Positions 54,824 to 63,829 of a stretch of DNA of 64,000 nucleotides are shown here, one piece after another. Source of the stretch: Maioricimonas rarisocia (GTDB lineage Bacteria > Planctomycetota > Planctomycetia > Planctomycetales > Planctomycetaceae); NCBI RefSeq assembly GCF_007747795.1, contig NZ_CP036275.1, forward strand, positions 5,944,001-6,008,000, written 5' to 3'. How positions within the stretch are numbered: position 1 is the stretch's first letter; each line of letters starts with the position of its first letter. The notes beneath the pieces were generated by a model. That model was given only the letters and a program-made list of their open reading frames with translations. It ran no database searches and was not told the DNA's origin. The position numbers were made by a program, and so were the translations under genes.

Positions 54824-55245
54824 GGCTGGGTCTTTCGTGCTGAAGTGATCTGAAGTCCCGGCAGACTCTCGCCATCCCGCAGGCTCCGGGCGGGGCGGGG
54901 GACTCCAGCACCGATCATACGGATTCGCGACGCCGATTGCCGCGCCATCCCAGGTGTCCGGCAAGGGGAGGCGAAGGGGAAATCATCCCGAAACGACGCT
55001 GCCGGCAGTCAACCGGTTGGCGCATTGAGAAGGGCTGTGCACGCCGTTAAACTTTGCCCAGTATTCCCAGCTGGCAGCAGTCGCCTGGCTTGAATCGGAG
55101 TTATCCGGTCCTGACAGGAAAGCGGCAGCCTGTCGGTCGGGGGCTGTTAGGCTTGAACTAGCGACATCTGCGGCCGCCGGACGTGGTCGTTGTTCACAGT
55201 CGCTTCCCCATGAGTAGACCATCTGACCCAATGAGGGGGACACCA
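54824..55245. other. Divergent spacer, M20 / Pro-rich secreted protein
   Basis: No gene is supported. A GACAGG/CCTGTC inverted repeat lies near 55114-55133. The last part contains the ribosome site GAGGGGG for the Pro-rich protein. I see no certain promoter. Confidence 0.45.
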
Positions 55246-55764
55246 ATGAAGACCGTTCTCAGTGCCATCTGCGCCAGCGCGCTGGTGGTGACCGTTGCGT
55301 CCGCGGCGGAACCGATCCTGGCGCCCGGCTACTTTGCCCCGACGCCCTCCGCCCTGAACCTGAAGGCGGCCGGCACGACGAAGCCGAATCTCTACCACGC
55401 TGTCCAGGCCCCCGCTGTCGAGCCGGCCCCGCCTGCTCCCGCCGTGCCCCCGAAAGCGTATTCCGCACCGCCGCAACCGTACGCCGCTCCGCCCGTCGTT
55501 CACTCGGCTCCGGCAGCTCCGCTGTACCACAACGTGAAGGTGAAGGATCCGCATCACGCCCATCCCTGTGCGGTTCCGACGGTCATTCCTGTTCCCGATC
55601 CGTGCGGCGGTCCGGGCTGCGTGTACATCCAGATCTGTGCACCGCCCTGTGGTCCCGTCGACGTGCGTCACCGTCTGCTCAAGACCGTGATCGACTACGG
55701 GGATGGCTACGAAGTCGAACTGCGGGCACGCCGCGGAATGATCATCGTCGACTACGACGACTGA
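55246..55764 (+). CDS. Proline-rich secreted protein with Cys cluster
   Basis: Exported protein of 172 residues, unknown family. After a signal peptide (TVLSAICASALVVTVASAA) there is a Pro/Ala-rich stretch with repeated APP and YAAPP units (about residues 58-95). A Cys-rich loop CGGPGCVYIQICAPPCGP (about 122-139) and a basic, beta-rich end with YEVELRARRGMIIVDYDD follow. Two or more disulfides are likely. It resembles small planctomycete surface proteins. GAGGGGG before the ATG at 55246 sets the start. It ends in a strong terminator. Confidence 0.75.
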   Translation: MKTVLSAICASALVVTVASAAEPILAPGYFAPTPSALNLKAAGTTKPNLYHAVQAPAVEPAPPAPAVPPKAYSAPPQPYAAPPVVHSAPAAPLYHNVKVKDPHHAHPCAVPTVIPVPDPCGGPGCVYIQICAPPCGPVDVRHRLLKTVIDYGDGYEVELRARRGMIIVDYDD

Positions 55765-55795
55765 TTTCGAACCGGGCCACGCGACCGAACCAGAC

Positions 55796-55835
55796 TCGAC
55801 CGTCCTGGAGCACGCCTCCGGGACGGTCGATTTTT
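55796..55835 (+). terminator. Rho-independent terminator after Pro-rich gene
   Basis: A perfect 10-base stem TCGACCGTCC/GGACGGTCGA with a 15-base loop (which itself contains GGAG/CTCC) is followed by TTTTTGTT. It lies between convergent genes. Confidence 0.92.
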
Positions 55836-55863
55836 GTTGACCGCACCGCCCCTGACGCGACGG

Positions 55864-56541
55864 CTACTCTTTGGGCAGGCGGGCCAGGGAATCGTCGGGG
55901 CCGACGACCACGAGGATGTCGTCCGGCTGAATCAGTTCGTCCGGCTTGGGCACGATAAAAAAGTCCCGCGGAGGAGCATCGTTTTTCTCCGAGGGGATCG
56001 TCCGCTTGATCACGACGAGGTTGACGTCATAGCGCGTCCGCAGGGCGAGCGATTTGAGAGATTTTCCCTGGAACTCTTCCGGGGCGCGAAACTCGATCAG
56101 CGTGAAGCCTTCTCCCAGACGGATGAAGTCGACCAGCTGCGGATTCGCCAGTTGCCGGGCAAGATTGTTGCCGGCTTCCCGTTCCGGCTGAATCACGCGG
56201 TCCGCACCGATCTGCTCGAAGATCTGTGCGTGGAATTCTGACTGTGCCCGGCAGATCACCAGTGGAACCTCGAGCTGGCGAACGAGGACGGTCGTCAGCA
56301 GAGCGGCTTCGAAATTCTCGCCGATCGAAACGACGCAGACATCCACCTTGTCGATCCCCTGGGCCAGCATGGCCGTCTTGTCGGTCGAATCCAGGCGGAC
56401 CGCGACATCGACGTCATCCTTGATTTCGGCGACGAGGTGACCATTCCTGTCGATGGCAATGACCGAGACACCGCTCGAAGCGAGCCGGCGGGCCAGCGAC
56501 GTACCGAAGCGTCCCAGTCCAATGACGGCAATCTTTTGCAC
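55864..56541 (-). CDS. trkA: TrkA-family K+ channel/transporter regulator
   Basis: Cytoplasmic NAD(H)/ATP-binding regulator of K+ uptake, 225 residues. It has one RCK-N Rossmann domain with GLGRFG at residues 7-12 and one TrkA-C domain after about residue 140. The classical TrkA is twice as long with two such halves, so this is the KtrA-like single form that gates a TrkH/KtrB pore as an octamer. The start is a GTG with GGAGGAC seven bases upstream, 32 bases after the TrkH-like stop, so the two form one operon. Confidence 0.93.
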   Translation of the reverse strand: MQKIAVIGLGRFGTSLARRLASSGVSVIAIDRNGHLVAEIKDDVDVAVRLDSTDKTAMLAQGIDKVDVCVVSIGENFEAALLTTVLVRQLEVPLVICRAQSEFHAQIFEQIGADRVIQPEREAGNNLARQLANPQLVDFIRLGEGFTLIEFRAPEEFQGKSLKSLALRTRYDVNLVVIKRTIPSEKNDAPPRDFFIVPKPDELIQPDDILVVVGPDDSLARLPKE

Positions 56542-56573
56542 GGTGTCCTCCAGGAGGGGCGTCGTGAATTCGT

Positions 56574-58433
56574 TCAGCCGAGGGTCACGCGCTCGGCCGG
56601 GTAGCTGTACTCGGCCGGCGACGGACTGCCCGCCATGCCGAGCAGAAACGTCAGTGGACCGACGCGGCCGAGAAACATGGCCACGATGATGACGACCCGG
56701 GACGCGGACGAGAGGGACTGTGTGGTCGACGTCACCGTCTGGTCCGGCAGCGTGACGGTTGTCGAAACGCCGACCGTCCCGACGGCGCTGGCCGCTTCGA
56801 ACAGGTGATCCATGAACAGCCCCGGTCGCTGCTCGAAGAAGACGAGAAGCATCGTCACGGTCATCAATGTGGCGAGCGCAAGAAACAGGATGCCGAGCGC
56901 CCGGTTCGCGACGGACGTCGGGATCGTGCGATGCATGCACTCGAGGTTGGGACGGTCCCGCACAATGGAGATCACCGAAAGCACAGTGATCGCAAACACG
57001 ACCGTCTTCACGCCTCCGCCGGTCGATCCCGGTGACGCACCGATGAACATCAGCGCGATCGCCAGCAGCTTGCTTGTCGGCTGCAGTTCGCCGAGGTCCA
57101 CGGTATTGAAGCCGGCCGTCCGGAACGTCACCGACTGAAACCACGCGTCCGCCAGGCTGATCAACTCCGAATCACTTTGCGGGACCGAGTGTTCGAGCAT
57201 GTAGATGCCGAGCGTGCCGCCGGCCAGCAGAACAATCGTGGTCACCAGGACCAGCCGGGAGGTCAACGAAGCGCGACGCGACTGGTGGACCGGTTCGCGG
57301 AAGTACAGGAACGGGATGAACAACCGCTGCAGCGGGATCGTCGTCACGAGCTGATGCAGCGACGGAAAACCGAACCCGCCCAGAATGATCAGTCCGCTCA
57401 GCGCCCCCCAGACCTGCCACCGATCCGCCATCCCGACGAAGCTGTTCTCGGTCAGGGCAAAGCCGGCATTGCAGAACGCGCTGACGGAGTGAAACAGGCT
57501 CAGAAACAGCCGCTGTGGCCAGGGATGCTCGGGCCACAGTCCCCATAGCAACACCGCGCCGATCAGTTCGCATGAAAGCGTAAAGCCGAGGATCGCCAGC
57601 ACCAGCCGACGCAGATCTCCCATCGGCTCCGAGGCCAGGAGATCCCGCAACGTCGCATACTCACGGAGCTGGATACTCCGCCCGGCAGCAACAGCGAAGA
57701 AGCCGCCAAACGTCATGATTCCCAGGCCACCGATCTGGAACAGCACCAGGATGACGGTCTGTCCGAAGCCGCTCCAGTAGGTGCGGGTGTCCACAACCGT
57801 CAGACCGGTCACGCAACTGGCGCTCGTGGAGGTAAACAGCGCGACCAGAAACGGCGCCCCGCCCGGGTCGGGGTCGTCTGCGGTGTCCTGCCGGGCTCGT
57901 GGTAGCATCAGGGCGGCGGTTCCGAGCGCCACCAGTACGACGAACGAGCCGACCAGCAGCAGCGCAGGATTCGTTCCCCGCGCGGCGATGCGACGGATTC
58001 CGCGAATCGCCCCAGCCAGGGCGTATGCGACGATCAGAAATTCCGAGAGTCGCGTGATCGCCAGCCATCGGCTGTTGTTGACGGACTCATCGAAGGGAAG
58101 CAGCGGTCCGAAGATCACGGCGAGCAGGACGCCGGCGCTCCAGAGCGCGGCCGCGACGACTTCGGGACGGTGCCGGCTGAAGAATGAGGGTCGACGCAAC
58201 GACCACCGATAGCGGGCCAAGATGCCGCCGGATACGGACGCCATGGCGAGCACCGCGATCAGCTCGAACGCCCACGGATAGGCTTCGACGTTGCGCAGGC
58301 CGTGACCGACCGCGACGGAGACGACGCCGACCACCTGCGCCGCCCCGTCGACCCATCGCAACGCCTGCGTGCGGTGGGGATACCGCGAACGCTGCGCGAG
58401 GATCCGCCGTGTTTGTTCGAGTTCCTGATCCAT
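56574..58433 (-). CDS. trkH: TrkH-family potassium uptake pore protein
   Basis: Membrane K+ transporter of 619 residues, with four pore repeats whose selectivity Gly residues are seen in SASCVTGLTVVD, SAFCNAGFAL, VTFRTAGFNTVD and AVGTVGVSTTVT. The N-terminal 130 residues contain extra hydrophobic segments before the first pore, so it is longer than a minimal KtrB. Together with the single-RCK regulator gene directly downstream it would make a constitutive or ATP/NAD-gated K+ uptake system. It starts at the ATG at 58433, divergent from the HD-domain gene. Confidence 0.94.
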   Translation of the reverse strand: MDQELEQTRRILAQRSRYPHRTQALRWVDGAAQVVGVVSVAVGHGLRNVEAYPWAFELIAVLAMASVSGGILARYRWSLRRPSFFSRHRPEVVAAALWSAGVLLAVIFGPLLPFDESVNNSRWLAITRLSEFLIVAYALAGAIRGIRRIAARGTNPALLLVGSFVVLVALGTAALMLPRARQDTADDPDPGGAPFLVALFTSTSASCVTGLTVVDTRTYWSGFGQTVILVLFQIGGLGIMTFGGFFAVAAGRSIQLREYATLRDLLASEPMGDLRRLVLAILGFTLSCELIGAVLLWGLWPEHPWPQRLFLSLFHSVSAFCNAGFALTENSFVGMADRWQVWGALSGLIILGGFGFPSLHQLVTTIPLQRLFIPFLYFREPVHQSRRASLTSRLVLVTTIVLLAGGTLGIYMLEHSVPQSDSELISLADAWFQSVTFRTAGFNTVDLGELQPTSKLLAIALMFIGASPGSTGGGVKTVVFAITVLSVISIVRDRPNLECMHRTIPTSVANRALGILFLALATLMTVTMLLVFFEQRPGLFMDHLFEAASAVGTVGVSTTVTLPDQTVTSTTQSLSSASRVVIIVAMFLGRVGPLTFLLGMAGSPSPAEYSYPAERVTLG

Positions 58434-58619
58434 GCGGCAGATGCTACCGAATCGGGGGGCCGTCGGAAACGACCGCATCGGTGTGGTGGCGGACCGGCTC
58501 CGCAGCGGACTTGTGCCGTCGCGCGCGGGCGATACGATGCAACGAAATCGGGACCGGTCCGCAATGGCGCGGACCGGAATTGCATCAAGACATCGACTCC
58601 TTCAATCCACGAGTGCCGC

Positions 58620-60020
58620 ATGCCTCGCGACTACGGTGCGGAAAGCCTCGCCCACGATCCGGTGCACGGCTACATCCCGTTCATTTCGAAATCGGGCCTC
58701 CCCTCCGGCGAGACCTCCGAGCAGGAAGTGATCGACCATCCGTGGGTACAGCGGTTGCGGCACATTCACCAGTTGCAGACCGCCTGGTGGGTGTTTCCCT
58801 CTGCGGAACATATGCGGTTCCAGCACTCCCTCGGTGTGATGCACCTGGCCTCCCGGGTCATCGACGCCTGGTACGATTCTCTCTGCGACGCCTGCCCGAA
58901 CGTCCCCTCGCGGGCGTACGTCGAGAGCCTCGTCCGCATGGCGGGACTGCTGCACGACGTCGGCCATGGACCGTTCGGCCACTTCTTCGACGACCAGTAC
59001 CTCGACCAGTTTGGAGTCACGCACGAAGACATCGGTGCCAAGATCATCCGCGAGGAACTGGGGGATCTCTTGCGAGGGATCCGTCGCAATCCGAACGGGC
59101 ACCTGCAGCCGCTCGAAGAATTCGATCCCGAGCAGGTTGCCTGGCTGATCCGTCGCCCGGCCCGGTCCGATGAGGAAGGCCACCCCGAATGGCTCCGCAA
59201 GCTGCGGGCGCTGTTCAGCGGGATCTACACCGTCGACAACATGGATTTCGTGCTCCGCGATGCCTACATGACCGGCTACAACACGCGGGCGTTCGATCTG
59301 GAGCGGCTGATCCATTACAGCTTCTTCACCTCTTCGGGGCTGACGATTCACGTACGCGGTCTGCCGACGCTGATCAACTTCATCGAGACGCGTGCCAATC
59401 TGTTCCGGACCGTCTACTTCCACCGGACAGTGCGGGCGCTGGATCTGGCACTCGAAGAAGTGTTCGCCGAGACGATGCCGCACCTGTTCTCGGGGAACCC
59501 CATCGAGAACCTGTCCGCCTACCGGCATCTGACGGAATCGTCGCTGCTGGTCGACATCGACCGCTGGACCGACGCGACCGATCCGGAACTTGCCGAGCTG
59601 GGGCAGCGGTGGCGGGCGATTCTCTGCCGCGAGATCGCCTGGAAGATGGCGGTCGAAAAGACGATGAACTTCCACAACACGACCGCCGAGCGGATGACCA
59701 TCTTCTCGGAGCCGGACCTGGTGCTGCGGCGTGTGCGGGAGCGACTGCCGGCGAGCATTCGGGAAGTGCCCCTGAAGATCGATGTGGCCCGGCACTATCA
59801 CCGGCCGAGCGGACGTCTGCCGGCCGGGGGACAGAATTATCTGTACGATCCCGGCACAGGGGTCAGTCAGGAACTCAGCGACGACGAACTGTTCCGCGCG
59901 TTACCGGTCAGCTTCATCATCTTCCGGATCTACTGCCAGAGCCACCGTTACGACACCGAACTCAACGCCGCCCTCAACGCGGTCATCGGCGATGCCGTCG
60001 ATGCCAAGACGAACATGTAG
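58620..60020 (+). CDS. HD-domain phosphohydrolase
   Basis: Cytoplasmic metal-dependent phosphohydrolase of 466 residues, of the large group that includes dNTPases and SAMHD1-like proteins. The HD motif is His69 (RFQHSLGVMHLA), then His112-Asp113 (LLHDVGHGPFGH), and a further Asp in TVDNMDFVLRD. The long C-terminal part with EIAWKMAVEKT and GQNYLYDPGTG is typical of the YdhJ-like class. Substrate is unknown; a nucleotide is likely. It is divergent from trkH, with a spacer under 200 bases. Confidence 0.9.
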   Translation: MPRDYGAESLAHDPVHGYIPFISKSGLPSGETSEQEVIDHPWVQRLRHIHQLQTAWWVFPSAEHMRFQHSLGVMHLASRVIDAWYDSLCDACPNVPSRAYVESLVRMAGLLHDVGHGPFGHFFDDQYLDQFGVTHEDIGAKIIREELGDLLRGIRRNPNGHLQPLEEFDPEQVAWLIRRPARSDEEGHPEWLRKLRALFSGIYTVDNMDFVLRDAYMTGYNTRAFDLERLIHYSFFTSSGLTIHVRGLPTLINFIETRANLFRTVYFHRTVRALDLALEEVFAETMPHLFSGNPIENLSAYRHLTESSLLVDIDRWTDATDPELAELGQRWRAILCREIAWKMAVEKTMNFHNTTAERMTIFSEPDLVLRRVRERLPASIREVPLKIDVARHYHRPSGRLPAGGQNYLYDPGTGVSQELSDDELFRALPVSFIIFRIYCQSHRYDTELNAALNAVIGDAVDAKTNM

Positions 60021-60228
60021 TGCGGACGCTCCCGCCGTCTGCCGAAGCGGCTGCAACGGAGTCGCCGCAACGGATTCGTCGTGGTGAAGATTGCGGGCTG
60101 AGCCGACTTCGGAAACTGTACGGCCTGTGTGCGTTGTTCCGACGGACGGGCGGCAGAGGTTGCCATGAGCGCGGATGTCGGCGTCGGGCGGTGTATCGCG
60201 TCCGTTGCTGCGGCCGATATCTCGCAGC

Positions 60229-60672
60229 ATGGATGCGATTCTCAGCGAACTGATGACATGTGAAGGCGAACTCGACGCTCTCCGTGTACTCGAAGCGTAC
60301 GCGGAAGCCGAAGCCGCCGCTGCCGAAGCGGCGCAGCCGACGCCCGAAGGGACCGAAGAGGATCCCAACCGCGGGTGGAATGTGCGGGTTCAGCACGTGC
60401 CGGGTGTGGCGGATGGTCGATTGGCGCCGCTGCACGGCCGCCTGATCGCTCTGGGGTATCTGAAGTACCGCCTGACCAGCCGGACCGACGGCATTCTGTA
60501 CCGCCTGACGCCGGAGGGGCGCGACCTTCTGGAGCAGTCAGCCGAGCTGCTCGCTCAACCCATCGAAGAGGTCGCCGCACCTGTCGAGATCGCAGATGCC
60601 GACGACCAGCATGCAATCAGCCCGGCGGCCTCCGTGGAGGAGACCGAACCGGGCCAGGCGAATGCGGCGTAA
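60229..60672 (+). CDS. Small Ala-rich protein, possible winged helix
   Basis: Protein of 147 residues with no signal. The N-terminal part is an Ala/Glu-rich helix (YAEAEAAAAEAAQ). The middle has a possible winged helix-like module (LHGRLIALGYLKYRLTSRTDGILYRLTPEGRDLLEQ), typical of DNA-binding or partner-binding domains. The acidic tail is probably disordered. The ATG at 60229 is preferred over one at 60175 because only then does the globular part start. It stops 15 bases before the end of the convergent OmpA-like gene. Function unknown. Confidence 0.6.
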   Translation: MDAILSELMTCEGELDALRVLEAYAEAEAAAAEAAQPTPEGTEEDPNRGWNVRVQHVPGVADGRLAPLHGRLIALGYLKYRLTSRTDGILYRLTPEGRDLLEQSAELLAQPIEEVAAPVEIADADDQHAISPAASVEETEPGQANAA

Positions 60673-60687
60673 GGTGGCGAGCTGCTG

Positions 60688-61521
60688 CTACCGCTGGATC
60701 GTCGCCGGCTCGCGGCCGGCGACTGCGGCGTCGGGGGCCAGGACGTAGATCTCGACACGGCGGTTCTGTTGACGGGTGCCGTCGTTGGTGTTGGACGCCA
60801 CCGGCTGAAACTTGCTGTAGCCGGCAACTCCCATGCGCGGTTCGTCCACCCCGTACTTCGCCAGCGATTTGACGACCGATGTCGCCCGGTGAGCCGAGAG
60901 TTCCCAGTTGGTTTCGTGCCGGGAGCGTGTGCTCGCCTTCTTGATCGGCTGGTCGTCCGTATGGCCGACGACCAGGATGTTGAACTGGCGTGCATCGCCG
61001 GAGTTGATGATCTCGGCGAACTCCTCCAGCAGGGCCTGGGCTTCGGGACGAATGCTGTCGCTGCCGGACGCAAACAGCAGATCGCCGTTGAACTTCGAAA
61101 CGCCCGTGTGCGGATCGAACTCGAAGTCGGGGTACTTGCGGGCCAGCTCTTCGAACCGCAGATTCACGCCACTGGAGAGCGGATTCTTCTGCGTCTGCAG
61201 GCTGGCCAGCATGCTGCGGTAGCGGCTGTGCAGTTCCTGACGCTCGGCGGTGAGGTTGTCGAGTCGCTGGTTCGCGATCTGCAGCTGACTTTCGAGCTGC
61301 CCGGCAACCTGTTCGAGCTGTTGCTTCTCGGTCGCGAGTTGGCCGGCGAGCTGCTGGGTCTGATTCAGATCGCCAGCCAATGTCTGATTTTGTCGATACA
61401 TATGCATGGTCCGCAGCTGACTTTGCCGATATTGCCACTGCGGAACGTTGCCACAGCCGCTGCAGACCGCAGCGATCAGTGTCACGCCAATCAACGGAAG
61501 CACGCTCAGTCGTGTCGCCAT
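60688..61521 (-). CDS. OmpA-like peptidoglycan-binding lipoprotein
   Basis: Envelope lipoprotein of 277 residues. The signal peptide ends in a lipobox-like CSGC (near residues 20-23). A long coiled coil, rich in Gln and Leu (GDLNQTQQLAGQLATEKQQLEQVAGQL), spans about residues 45-110. The C-terminal OmpA/Pal domain starts near residue 140, with GHTDDQPIKK and NWELSAHRATSVV and a closing NRRVEIYV. The last part binds peptidoglycan; the coiled coil may span the periplasm or oligomerise. Its tRNA-side spacer is long. The ATG at 61521 follows GAGGATTGACC. Confidence 0.92.
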   Translation of the reverse strand: MATRLSVLPLIGVTLIAAVCSGCGNVPQWQYRQSQLRTMHMYRQNQTLAGDLNQTQQLAGQLATEKQQLEQVAGQLESQLQIANQRLDNLTAERQELHSRYRSMLASLQTQKNPLSSGVNLRFEELARKYPDFEFDPHTGVSKFNGDLLFASGSDSIRPEAQALLEEFAEIINSGDARQFNILVVGHTDDQPIKKASTRSRHETNWELSAHRATSVVKSLAKYGVDEPRMGVAGYSKFQPVASNTNDGTRQQNRRVEIYVLAPDAAVAGREPATIQR

Positions 61522-61976
61522 AGGGTCAATCCTCGTGCCCGAAGGGCCAGGCCCCGACGGGGAATCGCCGATGCAGCGATTCCGCTCGAGGCAACTCGAA
61601 CGCGTCGGACATCCATCCGGACAGACCGGTTGCGTCAACCGGTGAGTGCAAAGGCATGCACTTCCGGTGAGGACGAACCTGTGTTCGCCGGAGGGTGTCG
61701 TCTGGTCGGGAATCAGTTGAGATTGAGATGGGGGGGACGTCCAGCGTTGCGTCGGCGGCCGGTCATACACCGGTTGCCGACGTGCGTTTGACGTCCGGGG
61801 GCGTTCTATCCGGTTTCCGGGAGAGCGGCCAGCGGAAGCGCAGCGGATTGGGTGGAGATCGGCAGAATCCGCCACAAGTTCGCTCAAGTCGGCCGTCAAA
61901 AATGCCGAGGGCGTTTGCTTGACGATCTCCCTCCGACCCCCTAATCTTCGCACGTCGGCGGTCACCCGCCACATAA
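61522..61976. other. Spacer upstream of OmpA-like gene and tRNA-Val
   Basis: No gene is supported between the OmpA-like gene start and the tRNA. Its right end carries the tRNA promoter listed separately. The phrase CGGCAGAATCCGCC (near 61860) is repeated near 62350, on the other side of the tRNA. Confidence 0.5.
61919..61947 (+). promoter_or_regulatory. Sigma70-type promoter of tRNA-Val
   Basis: TTGACG (61919-61924), exactly 17 bases, then TAATCT (61942-61947). Spacing and sequence fit a housekeeping promoter, and the tRNA starts 30 bases on. Confidence 0.7.
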
Positions 61977-62050
61977 GCGCCCGTAGCTCAGTTGGTTAGA
62001 GTGCATGCTTGACATGCATGAGGTCGCTGGTTCGAGTCCAGCCGGGCGCA
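61977..62050 (+). tRNA. tRNA-Val (anticodon GAC)
   Basis: A 74-base cloverleaf: acceptor GCGCCCG/CGGGCGC perfect, D-arm GCTC/GAGT with AGTTGGTTA loop, anticodon stem CATGC/GCATG with loop TTGACAT (anticodon GAC), T-arm GCTGG/CCAGC with TTCGAGT, and discriminator A. It reads valine codons GUC and GUU. No CCA is encoded. A tRNA 3' end can serve as an integration site, but no element lies behind it in the part seen. Confidence 0.98.
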
Positions 62051-62606
62051 CTTCTCTTTATCTGCTTGTCTACGCACGGCTTGCGTAGATTAACCCGATC
62101 CGGCTTCCGCACCGACCGCCTGCAGGTTGCGGCGTCCTTCTGCCACGGCAGCCCGCCGCAATTTCCCCCCGGTCGCTTCTCCGGCGCGACGGTGAAACCA
62201 TCGGGTCCTGCGTCTCGGCCCTCCCCTCCTCCGGCACGGTTGCTGGCCGGTGCGAAAGGGCGCCGGCCCAGGTTCCCTGCGTCCCCATTGCCGTCAATGT
62301 CCGACACTCTGCGGCGGCTGCAGCAAATTGCACCGCGTCAAAGCGCGGTCGGCAGAATCCGCCGCTCGGTGAGGCACCCTGAAGCATGAGAGCCCCGTTT
62401 CGGATGTCCGGCAGGGGGCAGAGGCAGAGTTGGTCTGGTCTCCTGACCGCTGGCGGGTAAAAGTCGTCACTCCGCCGGCTAGACCACGGATCCTCGGAGA
62501 TCCCATCCACGGCCGGTCACCTGCCTCGAATGCACGATTGCGACGAGACTTTCGACTCTCTGGTCACCCCGACCAACCGTGCGGGCCAACGTCAGGAATG
62601 CTGCCA
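62051..62606. other. Gene-free stretch after tRNA-Val
   Basis: About 550 bases with no convincing gene. The longest open frames are GC-rich chance frames. A CGGCAGAATCCGCC phrase is shared with the spacer on the other side of the tRNA. I see no att duplication of the tRNA end. Confidence 0.5.
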
Positions 62607-63284
62607 ATGCTTGTTCAGGACCCGTTGCAGACGACGCCCATTTCGCTGGTGCTGATCGATCCGAACTGCCTGCTTGTCGAGGCGCTGCCGAAGTGCCTCA
62701 GCGATTACGCCAACGTCAGCGTGGTCGGTCGATCACTGAACGTGCCGGACGGGCTGGAATGCCTGCGGCGACAGAAGCCGGATCTCTGCCTGGTCGACTC
62801 CGATCTGTATACGAGCGGATTCCGGCAGTTTGCAGACGAACTGTCGGTGCGTCTCGGAGAAACACGGCTGGCGATCTTCGTCGACGAACTTTCGGACGTG
62901 CAGCTCGAAACAGCCATCTCGAATCAGGTGCGTGGCTTCCTGTCGCGGAGAGATTCGATCCGCGAGGTGGGCGACAGCCTGACCCGACTGGCCTCCGGAG
63001 AAACTGTCGTCTCACGAAACCTCGCCGGTCGACTCGAACGCAATCCGCAGACCGGCGAAGTCCGTGCGATCCGCCGTTCGCAGCTGGAGCGGTTTTCGAA
63101 CCGGCAGCTCGAAGTGCTCATGCACCTGGCGCGGGGCAGCCGCGTCCGTGAGATCGCCGGCCTCATGCACGTCTCGGAGAAGGCCGTCGAAAGCCACAAA
63201 TTCCGCATCATGAAGCGGTTGGGAATTCGCGACCGTGTCCAGCTGTGCCGCTGGGCGATCCGCGAAGGCCTGATCGAAGCCTGA
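62607..63284 (+). CDS. LuxR-type regulator with degenerate receiver
   Basis: Transcription regulator of 225 residues: an N-terminal CheY-like receiver (about residues 11-125) and a C-terminal LuxR/NarL helix-turn-helix (FSNRQLEVLMHLARGSRVREIAGLMHVSEKAVESH). Asp64 stands at the phosphate-acceptor place. However the acidic pocket is Asp-Pro (IDPN), the switch Thr/Ser is Val92, and the conserved Lys is Arg (Arg114 or Arg115). Phosphorylation-driven switching is therefore doubtful. The ATG at 62607 has AGGA nine bases upstream; an ATG at 62598 overlaps that site. No partner kinase is next to it. Confidence 0.88.
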   Translation: MLVQDPLQTTPISLVLIDPNCLLVEALPKCLSDYANVSVVGRSLNVPDGLECLRRQKPDLCLVDSDLYTSGFRQFADELSVRLGETRLAIFVDELSDVQLETAISNQVRGFLSRRDSIREVGDSLTRLASGETVVSRNLAGRLERNPQTGEVRAIRRSQLERFSNRQLEVLMHLARGSRVREIAGLMHVSEKAVESHKFRIMKRLGIRDRVQLCRWAIREGLIEA

Positions 63285-63307
63285 CGCATCGCAGCACGCG
63301 CACGGCA

Positions 63308-63359
63308 GCAGGACGTGACGCCGGGCAGCGAAATGCTTGCCGATGCGCCGACGTCCTGC
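63308..63359. terminator. Possible hairpin between convergent genes
   Basis: GCAGGACGT (63308-63316) and ACGTCCTGC (63351-63359) are a perfect 9-base inverted repeat with smaller GGCAGC/GCTTGCC inside. No T run, so a terminator role for LuxR-type and FliS-like genes is only a guess. Confidence 0.3.
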
Positions 63360-63406
63360 AGAGTCCGCATGTCCTGACGTCGCAACCGTCGGGAGACGAC
63401 GGCGAA

Positions 63407-63829
63407 TCAGCTGCGAGCCAGTGTTCCCACATGCATCTCGGCATCGAGCGGCGGAATCGCCCCCTCTGCCTCGAGCTGAATCGCTTCCTCACGGATCTGC
63501 CCGAAGGCATCGTGCAGCTGCGACAGGATGTTCACGGCACTCTCCCAGGCAGCCGGATCGTCGGTCGTGATCTGATCCAGAATGAACACGCACAGCTGCT
63601 GGATCCGTTGCGGCACTTCGCCCATTTCGGGAGCGATGCCGTCCAGCAGCAGCAATGTCATCTTCTGCAGCCGCAGCCGCTTGTGGATCAGTTCGCTCGT
63701 GTTGCCCTCCTGGGCAAGCCGCGCGCCGTCGCGAGCCGCGTTCAGTGCCGCCGAATAGATGGCGAGCAGCATGTCGATACGGGACCAGGCGTTGCGGGAC
63801 GCCTTCCGGTAGGCTTGAAGCGGGTTCAT
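63407..63829 (-). CDS. fliS: FliS-like flagellar export chaperone
   Basis: Helical protein of 140 residues that resembles FliS, the cytoplasmic chaperone of flagellin. It opens with MNPLQAYRKASRNAWSRIDMLLAIYSAALNAARDG, similar to the N-terminal helices of FliS (MN-YQ-Y, then a helix with LL-LYD-A). It continues with paired helices that include RLRLQKMTLLLLDGI and QRIQQLCVFILDQI. The C-terminal 25 residues are an extension. No flagellin or FliD gene lies in the window. Confidence in the family is moderate since sequence likeness is mostly in the first half. Confidence 0.6.
   Translation of the reverse strand: MNPLQAYRKASRNAWSRIDMLLAIYSAALNAARDGARLAQEGNTSELIHKRLRLQKMTLLLLDGIAPEMGEVPQRIQQLCVFILDQITTDDPAAWESAVNILSQLHDAFGQIREEAIQLEAEGAIPPLDAEMHVGTLARS

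Noticed and set aside
61977-62606. tRNA-Val as an integration site with an element behind it
   Set aside because: No integrase gene and no duplicated tRNA 3' end were found in the following 2 kb.
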